64,000 bases of DNA from Methanocorpusculum sp. (GTDB lineage Archaea; Halobacteriota; Methanomicrobia; Methanomicrobiales; Methanocorpusculaceae): assembly GCA_017399555.1 (NCBI GenBank), contig JAFQBW010000050.1, forward strand, positions 1 through 64,000, in the 5' to 3' direction. Shown here piece by piece: positions 17,563-25,993 of this stretch. Position 1 is the first letter of the stretch, and each line of letters begins with the position of its first letter. The notes under the pieces were generated by a model. It ran no database searches, was not told where the DNA came from, and saw nothing but the letters and a program-made list of their open reading frames with translations. A program made the position numbers and the translations under genes.

Positions 17563-18294
17563 CTACTGCTTCTTCATCTGCCGAAGGAACAGCAGAACAG
17601 CAGCAACAAGAGTTACCGCGGCATAGCCAAGTACCCACCAGATATGCGGGAAAATCCCGGCAAAATTCCCGGCAATTACCGCACATACCAGGTCTACCGC
17701 ATGCACAAACGGCAGGAGATAGGCAATCTGCTGAAACAGCCCGCCGACAAGGGAAAGGTCAAACCAGATTCCCGACAGCCATCCGGCAAGATTCGTCAGT
17801 AACGCACCGCAAATGCCGCCGACCTGCTTGTCGGTAAAGATACTGCCGCAGAGAAGCCCCAAAGCGATGAAGAACACGGACACCGGAATACTGAACAGGA
17901 GGGCATAGAGAATGTTCACCGAAATATTCAGCCCGAGAAGAATCCCTGCCGCATAGCAGACTGCACACTGCGCAAGAGCAATCGGCACAATCGGAAGTGT
18001 ATAGCCGAGAATAAAATCCCCTGCAGTAAGCGGGGTGGTATAGAGACGGGCAAGAAGCGAACTTTCCCGGTCTTTGGCAATAATCGATGCGGAGAACAGC
18101 GTCATAAAGGAAAGACCGAATATCGTAATGCCCGGCGCTAAATCCGGTATCTCAAAAAGACTGACCGGGATATTTGCCTGGATTGCCGTAAGCAGGAAAA
18201 TCAGTACAAGCGGGAAGCCGAGACCAAACACCAGCGTCCCCGGGTCACGCAAAATCTCTCTGGCAACTCTTTTGGCAAACGGCAAAGCCCTCAT
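17563..18294 (-). CDS. ABC-2 type transporter permease
   Basis: Membrane subunit of an ABC exporter, 243 residues with about six spans. The N-terminal helix region (REILRDPGTLVFGLGFPLVLI) and the following TIFGLSFMTLFSASIIAKDRESS segment are typical of ABC-2 permeases that export drugs, lipids or polysaccharides. Its start overlaps the ATPase gene end by four bases, and it is third in the operon tetR-ATPase-permease. Confidence 0.88.
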   Translation of the reverse strand: MRALPFAKRVAREILRDPGTLVFGLGFPLVLIFLLTAIQANIPVSLFEIPDLAPGITIFGLSFMTLFSASIIAKDRESSLLARLYTTPLTAGDFILGYTLPIVPIALAQCAVCYAAGILLGLNISVNILYALLFSIPVSVFFIALGLLCGSIFTDKQVGGICGALLTNLAGWLSGIWFDLSLVGGLFQQIAYLLPFVHAVDLVCAVIAGNFAGIFPHIWWVLGYAAVTLVAAVLLFLRQMKKQ

Positions 18295-19019
18295 TTTACC
18301 CCCTCAGTCACAATAGTGACAAATGCCTGTTCAATACTCTCTGCCCCGGCAGTTTTCTTCAATGCATCGACGGTATCGCAGATAAGCAGCCGTCCATCCT
18401 TCATGATGCCAATCCGGTCCGAGAGAGCTTCTGCCTCTTCCATGTAATGGGTGGTTAAGATAATCGTTGCTTTCCCTTTGAGGGAACGGATAATCTCCCA
18501 GAGTTCACTGCGGGCGAGAACATCAAGTCCCAGTGTCGGCTCGTCGAGGAAAAGAATCTGCGGCTCGCTGATTAAAGCCATCGCGATACTCAGTCTTCTC
18601 TGCCATCCTCCCGATAACTTCCCCGCCTTTTTCAAAAGGACAGAATCAAGCCCGAGAAGGGCGGTAAGCTCAGCAATTTTCGCGTCCTGCTTTTCCCGCG
18701 AAAAACCGTAAACTCCGCAAATCAGTTCCAGATTTTCCCGGACGGAAAGGCCGGGAGCTACCGCTGTCTCCTGCGGAGAGACGGCAATCAGCTTTTTTAC
18801 CGCGGCAGTATCCGTTCGAATACTTTTCCCGTGCAAAAAAGCATCCCCGCGGGTAGGAGCGGTAAGACAGGAAAGCATTTTGATAGTGGTGGTTTTTCCG
18901 GCACCGTTTAAGCCGAGCAGGGAAAACAGCTCCCCCTGGCGAATGGAAAGCGAAAGACGGTCAACAGCGACAACATCTTTGTACGTTTTCGTGAGCGCTT
19001 CAGTTCTGACTGCGTCCAT
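18291..19019 (-). CDS. ABC transporter ATP-binding protein
   Basis: ATPase subunit of 242 residues with Walker A GLNGAGKTTTI near residue 37, Q-loop, signature LSGGWQRRLSIA near 140 and Walker B ILFLDEPTLGLD near 155. It matches the DrrA/CcmA type that pairs with ABC-2 permeases. It starts two bases after the TetR gene ends and overlaps the permease by four bases. With the TetR gene in front, export of a toxic or signalling compound is the likely job. Confidence 0.92.
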   Translation of the reverse strand: MDAVRTEALTKTYKDVVAVDRLSLSIRQGELFSLLGLNGAGKTTTIKMLSCLTAPTRGDAFLHGKSIRTDTAAVKKLIAVSPQETAVAPGLSVRENLELICGVYGFSREKQDAKIAELTALLGLDSVLLKKAGKLSGGWQRRLSIAMALISEPQILFLDEPTLGLDVLARSELWEIIRSLKGKATIILTTHYMEEAEALSDRIGIMKDGRLLICDTVDALKKTAGAESIEQAFVTIVTEGVK

Positions 19020-19021
19020 CG

Positions 19022-19582
19022 CTACTCCAGACCATAGTGTTTTTTCATGCCCAGATAGGCGTCAGTGAGCATTTTGCTAATCAGCTCCCGGTCGAGATGG
19101 CAGAATCCGGTCGCGGTCATGGTCGCGATTCCGTGCACATATGCCCACATCTCCAGATGAAAGAGCCGGGTGTCGTCACCTTCAAGCCCGGTGTTCTCGT
19201 GAACGATACGTTCCATCCGGCTGTTCTGTGCAGTTTCTTCCGGGATGGTTTCGGAGGAGCGGTCACGCATATATAAGAGTTTGAATAACTCAGTCTCCTC
19301 TTTTGCAAAACGAATGTAGGCCATACCGCTTGCCTTGTAGGGCGGGTATTCGGCTTTTTCGACCTCACGCGTAATATACGCATCACACAGCGTCTCTGCC
19401 GCTTCAATGACGGCGCTTCGGAGTTCTTCCATAGTTGCAAAATTCGAGAAGACCGGCTGGGTGGAACAGTTCAGAGAAGATGCAATATTTCTCGCATTGA
19501 GAGCACTCTCTCCCTGTTCCCGTACCAGGTTAACGGCGGCAGTGATAATGTCCTGTTTTTGAATTTTTATTTTCGGCGGCAT
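19022..19582 (-). CDS. TetR/AcrR family transcriptional regulator
   Basis: A 186-residue repressor with a basic start (PPKIKIQKQDIITAAVN) and the TetR helix-turn-helix at about residues 24-50 (ALNARNIASSLNCSTQPVFSNF). The rest is an all-helical ligand and dimer domain ending RKMLTDAYLGMKK-like, as in the TetR_C domain WHG class. First gene of the ABC operon, so probably self-regulated through the palindrome just upstream of its start. Confidence 0.9.
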   Translation of the reverse strand: MPPKIKIQKQDIITAAVNLVREQGESALNARNIASSLNCSTQPVFSNFATMEELRSAVIEAAETLCDAYITREVEKAEYPPYKASGMAYIRFAKEETELFKLLYMRDRSSETIPEETAQNSRMERIVHENTGLEGDDTRLFHLEMWAYVHGIATMTATGFCHLDRELISKMLTDAYLGMKKHYGLE

Positions 19583-19594
19583 GGTGTTGTTAAA

Positions 19595-19608
19595 ATAACA
19601 TATGTTAT
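19595..19608. promoter_or_regulatory. Perfect palindrome, candidate TetR operator
   Basis: ATAACATATGTTAT is a 14-base perfect palindrome 13 bases before the TetR start codon. It is next to an A/T-rich TATA region (about 19606-19625 on the minus strand). This is where a TetR dimer would block its own operon. Confidence 0.5.
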
Positions 19609-19690
19609 ATATCTATAAATATATTATCCTGAGAGAACGGAAGATGCATACGATTTTGAAAAAGAGAGTCGCTTTCCACCTCCAAGAGAT

Positions 19691-19734
19691 GAAGATATCC
19701 CCACCGCGAGCCGCTCCGCGGTGGAGGTATCTTC
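19691..19734. repeat. 18-base-arm imperfect hairpin
   Basis: Arms 19691-19708 and 19717-19734 pair over 18 positions with two or three mismatches around an eight-base loop (AGCCGCTC); the inner stem CCACCGCG/CGCGGTGG is perfect and GC-rich in an otherwise AT-rich gap. It sits between the TetR promoter region and the 3' end of the broken zinc-ribbon gene. No T-run follows on either strand. Confidence 0.6.
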
Positions 19735-19788
19735 TGATTGTTATAACCAAGAAAAAAGATATTGTGTAATATTGTTAAAGGAAGAGAT

Positions 19789-20517
19789 TTACTTTTTCAG
19801 ATTTCTGAAAGCATCTTTGAGCTTACCTCTATCCTTCCACAGATTTTCCAAAACGGAATGAGTATGATTCTCTCTGAATGAAGAACACAAGATAAGCCCG
19901 CAGGTATGGCATCTTTTCAGTTCATGTTTAGAGAAATAATTCCCGCAATTATCACAACGAGAGTACTTCTCTGGTTCTTTAGCTCTTTCACGATTCGTCT
20001 TTTCCTGTTCTATACGACGAATACGCTCCTGCTCTGCACGAGTTTGAATATGAAGACGCTCTAATTTTTCATGGTATTTCTGAACATCTGCCTGATTACA
20101 AACATGCACGTTTATGCATTCATCACAGAAGTATTTCCCACATTTTGGGCAGAGATGAGCAGCACTTTTAACAAGGACATCACCACATTTCGAACAGAAT
20201 ACACGCTCAACTGTCTGTTTCTTCCCAGAGTCCGAATCCTTCTTTTTAGAATCAAAGAAAACAACATCATGTACTGTTGGCGTATCTTCAAATAAATCAA
20301 CAGTATCTCTCTGATTCTTCTGACCAAATGGATCAAACGGAAGAATCTCAACAACACCATCTTCAGTAATCCTACATCTATGACGTTCCTGACAGGAAGG
20401 ACAATAGAAATACCCTCAGGTTTCACAACAGCGAAGTTCTGAAAAATCAACCTGTATTCCGCAACCGTTACAGGAATATTTCCCATTCTCTTTTCTCTGC
20501 GGCATGTGTATTTCCAT
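19789..20517 (-). pseudogene. Zinc-ribbon protein gene interrupted by an in-frame TGA
   Basis: One continuous frame of 243 codons runs from ATG at 20517 to 19789 with a single stop, TGA at 20416-20418 (codon 34). Cysteine pairs are spread along the whole frame: CNGC (16-19), CC (30-31), then after the TGA CPSC, CSKC, CPKC, CDEC, CDNC and CHTC, giving several zinc ribbons and a charged coiled coil (HIQTRAEQERIRRIEQEK). The TGA sits where a zinc-ribbon Cys (TGC or TGT) would be expected. The gene is markedly more AT-rich than its neighbours. I read it as a nonsense mutation in an acquired gene; a sequencing error or restart at a downstream codon is possible. Confidence 0.7.
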
Positions 20518-20659
20518 AATTTATCCTCGTTGAAATAAACGTCTATAACTTATTGGTAGATTGGTTTGTTCAAGATTTATAGGTATGGTATTCTCTGACA
20601 AATAAGATGCAGACACAGTGAAAAGTGTATCATCCAAGAAAAATGAAAAGAAAAGAGCC

Positions 20660-22675
20660 TTACTCGCTCTTCTCTGCTTTCGGCTCGTCTTTGGGGATTT
20701 CCATGTGCTTGCCCATCCGGGTAAGCTTCTCCTCAAAGTCTGCCTTATCGGTTGGAACTAATGCGTAGCGTAAGACTTCCTCGATTCTCGTAACCGGAAT
20801 AATCGAGACCTTATCTGCATACTGGTCCTCGATTAACACATCGTTTAAGTTCGACTTCGGAATGATGACCGTCTTAATGCCTGCCTTGGCTGCTGCCTCA
20901 ATCTTATAGGTCACACCGCCGATTGGAAGCACATCGCCTCTGACGGAAAGTGAACCGGTCATAGCCAGATCCTGACGGACCGGGATGTTTTCAAGTGCAC
21001 TGATAACCGCTGTGGCCATAGTTACCGAGGCAGAATCTCCGTCAACATTGTACGTTCCGACAAACTGCACGTGGATATCCATCTTGCGGATGTCAGCTCC
21101 GGAGAACTTCTTGATTAACGCACTCACGTTCTTGATGGACTCCTGCGCAATCTCTTTGAGACCTCCGGTTGCCACAACAGAACCTGCTCCCTGTGCCGGC
21201 GTTACCTCTGCCGCGATTGGGAGAACGGAACCGCCGTCGTTTCCAACGACCGCTAAACCGTTCACGTGACCAACGAGAGTTCCCTCGACAATCGTTAAAT
21301 CATAGTCGCGGGTTCTTCTGATGTACTCATCTGCCATCTGGTCCTCAACCGAGCGGGCAATCTTCTTTGCATCAAGCACATGGCGAAGCGTGGTCGTCGA
21401 TGCTCCTTCCTTAATGGCTAAGTCTCCGGCAACACGCACCAGACCGCCTAAGTCTCTCAGTTTTACCGTCAGGTGTCCCTTGCGGCCGGAACGTCTGCGT
21501 GCCTCGCGGAGAATTTCAGAAACTGCAGACGGGTCAAACGGCGGAATCTTTCCGTCGTTTTTGACTTCCTGTGCGATAAAACGGACCAGCTTTCCGCGGT
21601 TCTCTGCGGTATCGTCCATGGTCTCAGTCATATAGACCTCGTAACCATAACCTCTGATACGGCTTCTGAGTGCCGGGTGCATGTACTGCATCGCATCCAG
21701 GTTTCCTGCGGCAATCATTAAGAAGCGGCACGGGACAGGCTCGGTTCTAACCATTGCTCCCGAAGAACGCTCGGACTGGCCGGTAATCGGGAAGACACCT
21801 TCCTGCAGGGCAGTCAGCAGACTCTGCTGGGACTGGTACTCAAGCGAATTAATCTCATCAATGAAGAGAACTCCCTTGTGGGCACGGTGGATTGCACCGG
21901 CCTCGACACGGTCATGTGCCGGCGTTTCCAGACCGCCGGACTGGAACGGATCGTGGCGGACATCACCAAGGAGCGCTCCTGCGTGAGAGCCGGTTGCATC
22001 CACAAACGGTGCAAAGCTGTCCGGTTTGTTTGAGACAATCAGCTTCGGAACCATAGCGCTCTCTTTTGGAATCAGCGAGCGGAATGCCATAAAGAGGAAG
22101 GCAACCGCGATAATTCCCATCAGGAACTGACCGGAGATAAAGGAAATTCCCAAAACCCCAATTACCAGCACCAGAAGGAGCGTATTTCTCGACGAAGCCT
22201 GACGCTTTGCATCCTCCTTGTGGTGGGCGACAATCTCCTTTCCGCGGCCTGCCGGAACCACCCGGATAATCGGGTTATTGTTATCTTCCTGGTTCGGATA
22301 GACCAGGATGTCCTGCATATCCTCTTTCGGGAGAAGCTCGGACATTGCCTTGGCAAGCATGGACTTACCCGTACCCGGGCTTCCAATCATCATCACGTGG
22401 CGGCGCTGAGTTGCCGCCTTCTTAATCACATCAACAGCATGTTCCTGTCCGATAACCTGATCGATTAACGATTCGGGAATTGGGATATCTGATGTTGTAT
22501 CGAAGCGGACGCCGCCGAAAAGCTCTGCATCATAGTCGTCGGATGCATAGTGCTCTTTGACCGGAGTTTCCTCCCGCGCAGGCTCTGCAGCATCACCGCT
22601 TGGGGACGCCTGTGCTAAAACCGGCTCTAAAACAGCCTCGGTCTCCCTGACCGGCGTAGTATTTGGCTCTTCCAT
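20660..22675 (-). CDS. lonB: Archaeal Lon protease (LonB), membrane-anchored
   Basis: ATP-dependent protease of 671 residues that degrades damaged and regulatory proteins at the cell membrane. The AAA+ domain has Walker A GSPGTGKS at 98-105. Two membrane helices (about 168-207) are inserted inside the AAA+ domain, the archaeal LonB layout. The C-terminal protease domain has the catalytic Ser548 (VDGDSAS) and Lys591 (GGVTYKIEAAAKAG), both present. It is divergent from prs; its TATA region lies inside an inverted repeat at 22716-22738. Confidence 0.96.
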   Translation of the reverse strand: MEEPNTTPVRETEAVLEPVLAQASPSGDAAEPAREETPVKEHYASDDYDAELFGGVRFDTTSDIPIPESLIDQVIGQEHAVDVIKKAATQRRHVMMIGSPGTGKSMLAKAMSELLPKEDMQDILVYPNQEDNNNPIIRVVPAGRGKEIVAHHKEDAKRQASSRNTLLLVLVIGVLGISFISGQFLMGIIAVAFLFMAFRSLIPKESAMVPKLIVSNKPDSFAPFVDATGSHAGALLGDVRHDPFQSGGLETPAHDRVEAGAIHRAHKGVLFIDEINSLEYQSQQSLLTALQEGVFPITGQSERSSGAMVRTEPVPCRFLMIAAGNLDAMQYMHPALRSRIRGYGYEVYMTETMDDTAENRGKLVRFIAQEVKNDGKIPPFDPSAVSEILREARRRSGRKGHLTVKLRDLGGLVRVAGDLAIKEGASTTTLRHVLDAKKIARSVEDQMADEYIRRTRDYDLTIVEGTLVGHVNGLAVVGNDGGSVLPIAAEVTPAQGAGSVVATGGLKEIAQESIKNVSALIKKFSGADIRKMDIHVQFVGTYNVDGDSASVTMATAVISALENIPVRQDLAMTGSLSVRGDVLPIGGVTYKIEAAAKAGIKTVIIPKSNLNDVLIEDQYADKVSIIPVTRIEEVLRYALVPTDKADFEEKLTRMGKHMEIPKDEPKAEKSE

Positions 22676-22715
22676 ATCTGTATATACCTGCCTTCAGATG
22701 AAGTCTGTATTATTT

Positions 22716-22738
22716 GTACTTGATTATAATTTAAGTAC
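22716..22738. promoter_or_regulatory. Inverted repeat over the lonB TATA region
   Basis: GTACTT (22716-22721) and AAGTAC (22733-22738) flank an A/T-rich centre that on the minus strand reads AAATTATAATC, a plausible TATA box for lonB. It lies in the gap shared with prs. Confidence 0.4.
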
Positions 22739-22768
22739 TTTCAGTATTAAGATAGTATCTGCAGAAAT

Positions 22769-23614
22769 ATGAAGGTCATCTATACAGAAAAAAGTCAGCT
22801 GCTTGCGGCACGTACAGCCCAGAAACTCGGATGCGGGCTTTCCAGCGTCGAATACACCACCTTCCCGGACGGGGAGTTGTATGTGCGCGTAAAAGAGCTT
22901 GATGATGAAATGGTCGTTGTAGCAAGCACGGTTGATACCACTACCGCCCTTCAGGTTATGCTTCTGATGGACGCCTGCGAAGGAAGAGATGTCACCCTGG
23001 TTCTTCCGTACATGGGATACGCCCGTCAGGACAAGCGCTTCAAAGAGGGAGAGCCAATCTCCGCACGCGCCCTTGCACGCGCACTTTCCGAAGGTGCTTC
23101 CCGTGTGTTTACCGTAAACATCCACGACCCGTCTGTCTTAAACCACTTCCGCTGTCCGGCAGAGAACTTAAACATCGCACCAGAGATTGGCGCATACATC
23201 CAGACGCAGCCAATTGAAAACCCGCTCATCTTATCCCCTGATATTGGCGCATGGGAGTTTGCAAAGAGCGTTTCCGCTCCGTTCGGCTGGGACTGCGACC
23301 ACCTGGACAAGACGCGCCTTTCCGGCTCTGAAGTCAAGATGGCGCCAAAGCACCTTGATGCAGCAGGAAGAGACTGTGTTATTGTCGATGATATTATCGC
23401 AACCGGCGGTTCGATGGCTCTTGCAGCAAGCATGCTCCTTGAGCAGGGTGCAAAGTCTGTTCGCGCAGCAGGTGTCCACGGTGTCTTTGCTTCCGGCGGA
23501 TACATTAAGCTGATGCAGGGCGGTCTTGCAGATGTTGCAAACTCGGATACTATCGAGCGTGCATCCACGAAGTTCTCCGCAGCAGGTATCATCGCAGACG
23601 CAATCAGAAAATAA
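22769..23614 (+). CDS. prs: Ribose-phosphate pyrophosphokinase
   Basis: Makes phosphoribosyl pyrophosphate from ribose 5-phosphate and ATP, the precursor of nucleotides, histidine and other cofactors. The 281-residue protein shows the flexible-loop and ATP motifs YMGYARQDKRFKEGEPIS (about 92-108), the metal and phosphate site VNIHDPS, and the PRPP loop VIVDDIIATGGSM near residue 208. The length fits the short archaeal class. The nob1 gene begins two bases after its stop. Confidence 0.96.
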   Translation: MKVIYTEKSQLLAARTAQKLGCGLSSVEYTTFPDGELYVRVKELDDEMVVVASTVDTTTALQVMLLMDACEGRDVTLVLPYMGYARQDKRFKEGEPISARALARALSEGASRVFTVNIHDPSVLNHFRCPAENLNIAPEIGAYIQTQPIENPLILSPDIGAWEFAKSVSAPFGWDCDHLDKTRLSGSEVKMAPKHLDAAGRDCVIVDDIIATGGSMALAASMLLEQGAKSVRAAGVHGVFASGGYIKLMQGGLADVANSDTIERASTKFSAAGIIADAIRK

Positions 23615-23616
23615 GC

Positions 23617-24096
23617 ATGCAGTATATTCTGGATGCTTCCTTTTTTTTCGCGGAGAATCATTTAGAGGGTGACCTCTGGACTACCGCGGAGGTCGCAGAG
23701 GAGATTCGCGACCATGTCTCAAAGATGCGTTTTGCGGTGCTGACCGCAGAGGGTCTCAAAATCGGCGGGGCAGGACCGGCAGAGGTTTCTGCAGTGAAAG
23801 AGGCGGCAGAGAAGTCCGGAGACCTTCGGGTGCTGTCTGAGACAGATATCTCGGTTATTGCCTTTGGTCTCGCTACCGGCGGGACGGTTGTCTCCGGAGA
23901 TTTTGCGGTGCAGAATGTCTGTAGGCATCTGAAAGTCCCGGTCAAGAGTCTGCTTTCCAAGACAGCGAAAAAGAAGGTCTGGAAGCTTTTGTGCTCAGGA
24001 TGCGGAGCGGAGATTCCGGCAGGAGAAAAGGACTGTCCTATATGCGGTTCTCCGCCGAAGATGCGGGGAACGGAGAAGCGTGCTAACGGAAATTAG
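23617..24096 (+). CDS. nob1: Nob1-type PIN endonuclease with zinc ribbon
   Basis: A 159-residue protein with an N-terminal PIN nuclease domain (Asp6 in MQYILDASFFF, Glu and Asp residues following) and a C-terminal zinc ribbon CSGCGAEIPAGEKDCPICG (about 131-149). This is the layout of archaeal Nob1, which cuts the 3' end of 16S rRNA during small-subunit maturation. It is cotranscribed with prs. A run of ten T just after the gene is its likely terminator. Confidence 0.88.
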   Translation: MQYILDASFFFAENHLEGDLWTTAEVAEEIRDHVSKMRFAVLTAEGLKIGGAGPAEVSAVKEAAEKSGDLRVLSETDISVIAFGLATGGTVVSGDFAVQNVCRHLKVPVKSLLSKTAKKKVWKLLCSGCGAEIPAGEKDCPICGSPPKMRGTEKRANGN

Positions 24097-24121
24097 AGAC
24101 GCAGATAAATAGAGAAAATCC

Positions 24122-24131
24122 TTTTTTTTTT
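24122..24131 (+). terminator. T10 run after nob1
   Basis: Ten consecutive T lie 26 bases after the nob1 stop on the plus strand, touching the stop of the convergent FkbM gene. Confidence 0.55.
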
Positions 24132-24957
24132 ACACCCTTGCATACATCTTCTTCCACTTTTCCGAAATCCGATACTCAGGGTTCGCCGCCTTGATAATTC
24201 CGCGAAGCACTGCCGCATCATCTGCGAAATGATATGTACAGACAGCAATCTTCGGCGCATCCCGCTTCAGCGTCGAAACAGCCCCCTGCATCATCTGCCG
24301 CTCAGCACCCTCAATATCCGCCTTGATAAAGTCCGGGGAAACGCCTTCCGCCTCACAGAACGCATCAACAGTCGTCAGACGTGCCGTCTCCTTTCTTCCC
24401 TGCTGGGAAAGAACCATCGAAGAACCAACCAGAGTCCCGTCAAGCACCGTAAACTCTGCTGAACCCTCACAGTCGGAAAGCGCCGCCGGCACAATATGCA
24501 CCCGCTCCTTTAACGCCGGATTCAAATCAAGCGTCTTTCGAAGCTCTGCGCGGGCGGCGGAAATTGGTTCGAAGGCATAGACCTCTGCACCCCGATATGC
24601 CGCAAGAAGAGAAAACACCCCTAAGTTTGCTCCGCAGTCAAACACCACATCCCCTTCCTCAATTCTCACATCCTCCCACTCATACGGACCCTCATCCACA
24701 TAGCGGAACGAACCAAGCAGTGCCGGATAGAGAATATCGCCAATCTCCATCGCATAATACGCCTCCTCGCGGGTTGGAAACTCCGCATGAGACAAACGCG
24801 GCAGATACAGCGGACCGACAGCAAGGCAGTCCCTCTTTCGCACATAATGCCGCCGAAACATCCGCTCATACTGCACCCGGTAGAAATCCTCCGTTCTTCC
24901 GGCAACCGTCAGGCGATAGCGAAGCGAATCAAAAAAAGCAGGTTTAGTTCTCATCAT
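24130..24957 (-). CDS. FkbM family methyltransferase
   Basis: A 275-residue SAM-dependent methyltransferase. The FkbM domain (about 95-250) contains GDVVFDCGANLGVFSLLAAYRG, the SAM-binding loop, then VYAFEPI and DFIKADIEGAERQMM, the family motif. Such enzymes often methylate sugars in glycolipids or glycans. It overlaps the upstream flippase-like gene by 14 bases, so the three genes 27028-24130 form one operon; a role in modifying surface glycan or lipid is a fair inference. Confidence 0.87.
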   Translation of the reverse strand: MMRTKPAFFDSLRYRLTVAGRTEDFYRVQYERMFRRHYVRKRDCLAVGPLYLPRLSHAEFPTREEAYYAMEIGDILYPALLGSFRYVDEGPYEWEDVRIEEGDVVFDCGANLGVFSLLAAYRGAEVYAFEPISAARAELRKTLDLNPALKERVHIVPAALSDCEGSAEFTVLDGTLVGSSMVLSQQGRKETARLTTVDAFCEAEGVSPDFIKADIEGAERQMMQGAVSTLKRDAPKIAVCTYHFADDAAVLRGIIKAANPEYRISEKWKKMYARV

Positions 24958-25993
24958 CCAGCGTTACCGTTGCATTCTTTGCTTCCCGCTTTACAATGAT
25001 AAACGACGCAATAAATCCAAGTACCAGATTCGAGTAGTACAGGATGGCACGCAGGAGAACAACAAAGAGACCAATAACCGAGCTTGGCAGAATCAGCGAA
25101 TAGAATCCCGCATAACACAGCTCTGCAATACCCGTACTTCCCGGAGTTAACGGAATCATCAGGATGACCGCGATAATCAGCTGGAAGATAATCGAGAGCA
25201 GAATATGCGGCTCATAGCCCATTCCCATCATGATAACCGAGGCAATCGAGTACTCGCAGGTCCAGAATGCCAGCGAGAACAGCAGACCGAGGAATAGACC
25301 AATTCTTCCCTCCTTTCCGGCGAAGTGGCGGAAGGTGCTGTAGAACTGATCGATTCCACCAGTGATGTCTCCCTCCAGCTTCTCGCGGCGTGCCGGCTTC
25401 ATCTTCTTGGTAACGAGTCCGAGAATCGCAAGTCCCCACTTCTTGACGGTCTCGGGTTTTCGCATAATCAGAATCAGAACCAGCAGAATGCCGACAAAGA
25501 ATGCCGTTCCAATCCAGGCGGCGGTAATCAGTTCCGCGGGAATCTCGCCGTTGCGGTAAACGATAGAGAATGCCCCCATACCAATGATGACTCCCAGAAC
25601 CAGCAGAACCGCTTCAAGCAGACGTTCAACGAGGACGACAGCCGTTGAGTCTGCAAGCGGCACCTTTGCTTTGTAGAGCTCGTGGACGCGAACGGGCTCT
25701 CCGCCAATATTCGACGGCGTAATTGCCGCAAGAAGCTGGCCGGACGCCGCCATATTGATACAATGGCGAAGCGGGACGCGGTATCCAAGCGAGCGGCAGA
25801 GAACCAGAATACGGATTCCCCAGAACACAATCGCCAACAGATGCAGACCAAAGGCTATCAGAAGGAATCGGTAGTCAAAGTTTTTCAGCGCAACCAGCGT
25901 CTCTTCGTCAAAGGTGAAGAGAATCACCAGAAGCATGATTCCAAGCGAAAGGCCAATGGAAATCCAGAGAAGTTTTTTGTATTTTGCGTCCAT
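24944..25993 (-). CDS. Flippase-like membrane protein (LPG synthase TM/UPF0104 family), copy 2
   Basis: A 349-residue integral membrane protein with about eight helices. The conserved blocks NMAASGQLLAAITPSNIGGEPVR (about 83-105) and IPLTPGSTGIAELCYAG (near the end) identify the lysylphosphatidylglycerol-synthetase membrane domain, also called flippase-like, which is thought to move lipid-linked molecules across the membrane. It is a clear paralogue of the gene directly upstream, with which it abuts without a gap, and overlaps the FkbM gene. Confidence 0.88.
   Translation of the reverse strand: MDAKYKKLLWISIGLSLGIMLLVILFTFDEETLVALKNFDYRFLLIAFGLHLLAIVFWGIRILVLCRSLGYRVPLRHCINMAASGQLLAAITPSNIGGEPVRVHELYKAKVPLADSTAVVLVERLLEAVLLVLGVIIGMGAFSIVYRNGEIPAELITAAWIGTAFFVGILLVLILIMRKPETVKKWGLAILGLVTKKMKPARREKLEGDITGGIDQFYSTFRHFAGKEGRIGLFLGLLFSLAFWTCEYSIASVIMMGMGYEPHILLSIIFQLIIAVILMIPLTPGSTGIAELCYAGFYSLILPSSVIGLFVVLLRAILYYSNLVLGFIASFIIVKREAKNATVTLDDEN

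Noticed and set aside
20416-20418. Selenocysteine at the in-frame TGA
   Set aside because: The position is a zinc-ribbon cysteine, not a redox enzyme site, and I see no insertion element or other selenoprotein in the window.
20112-20486. A 124-residue hydrophobic-looking frame
   Set aside because: It is the shifted frame of the interrupted zinc-ribbon gene; the cysteine motifs are in the other frame.
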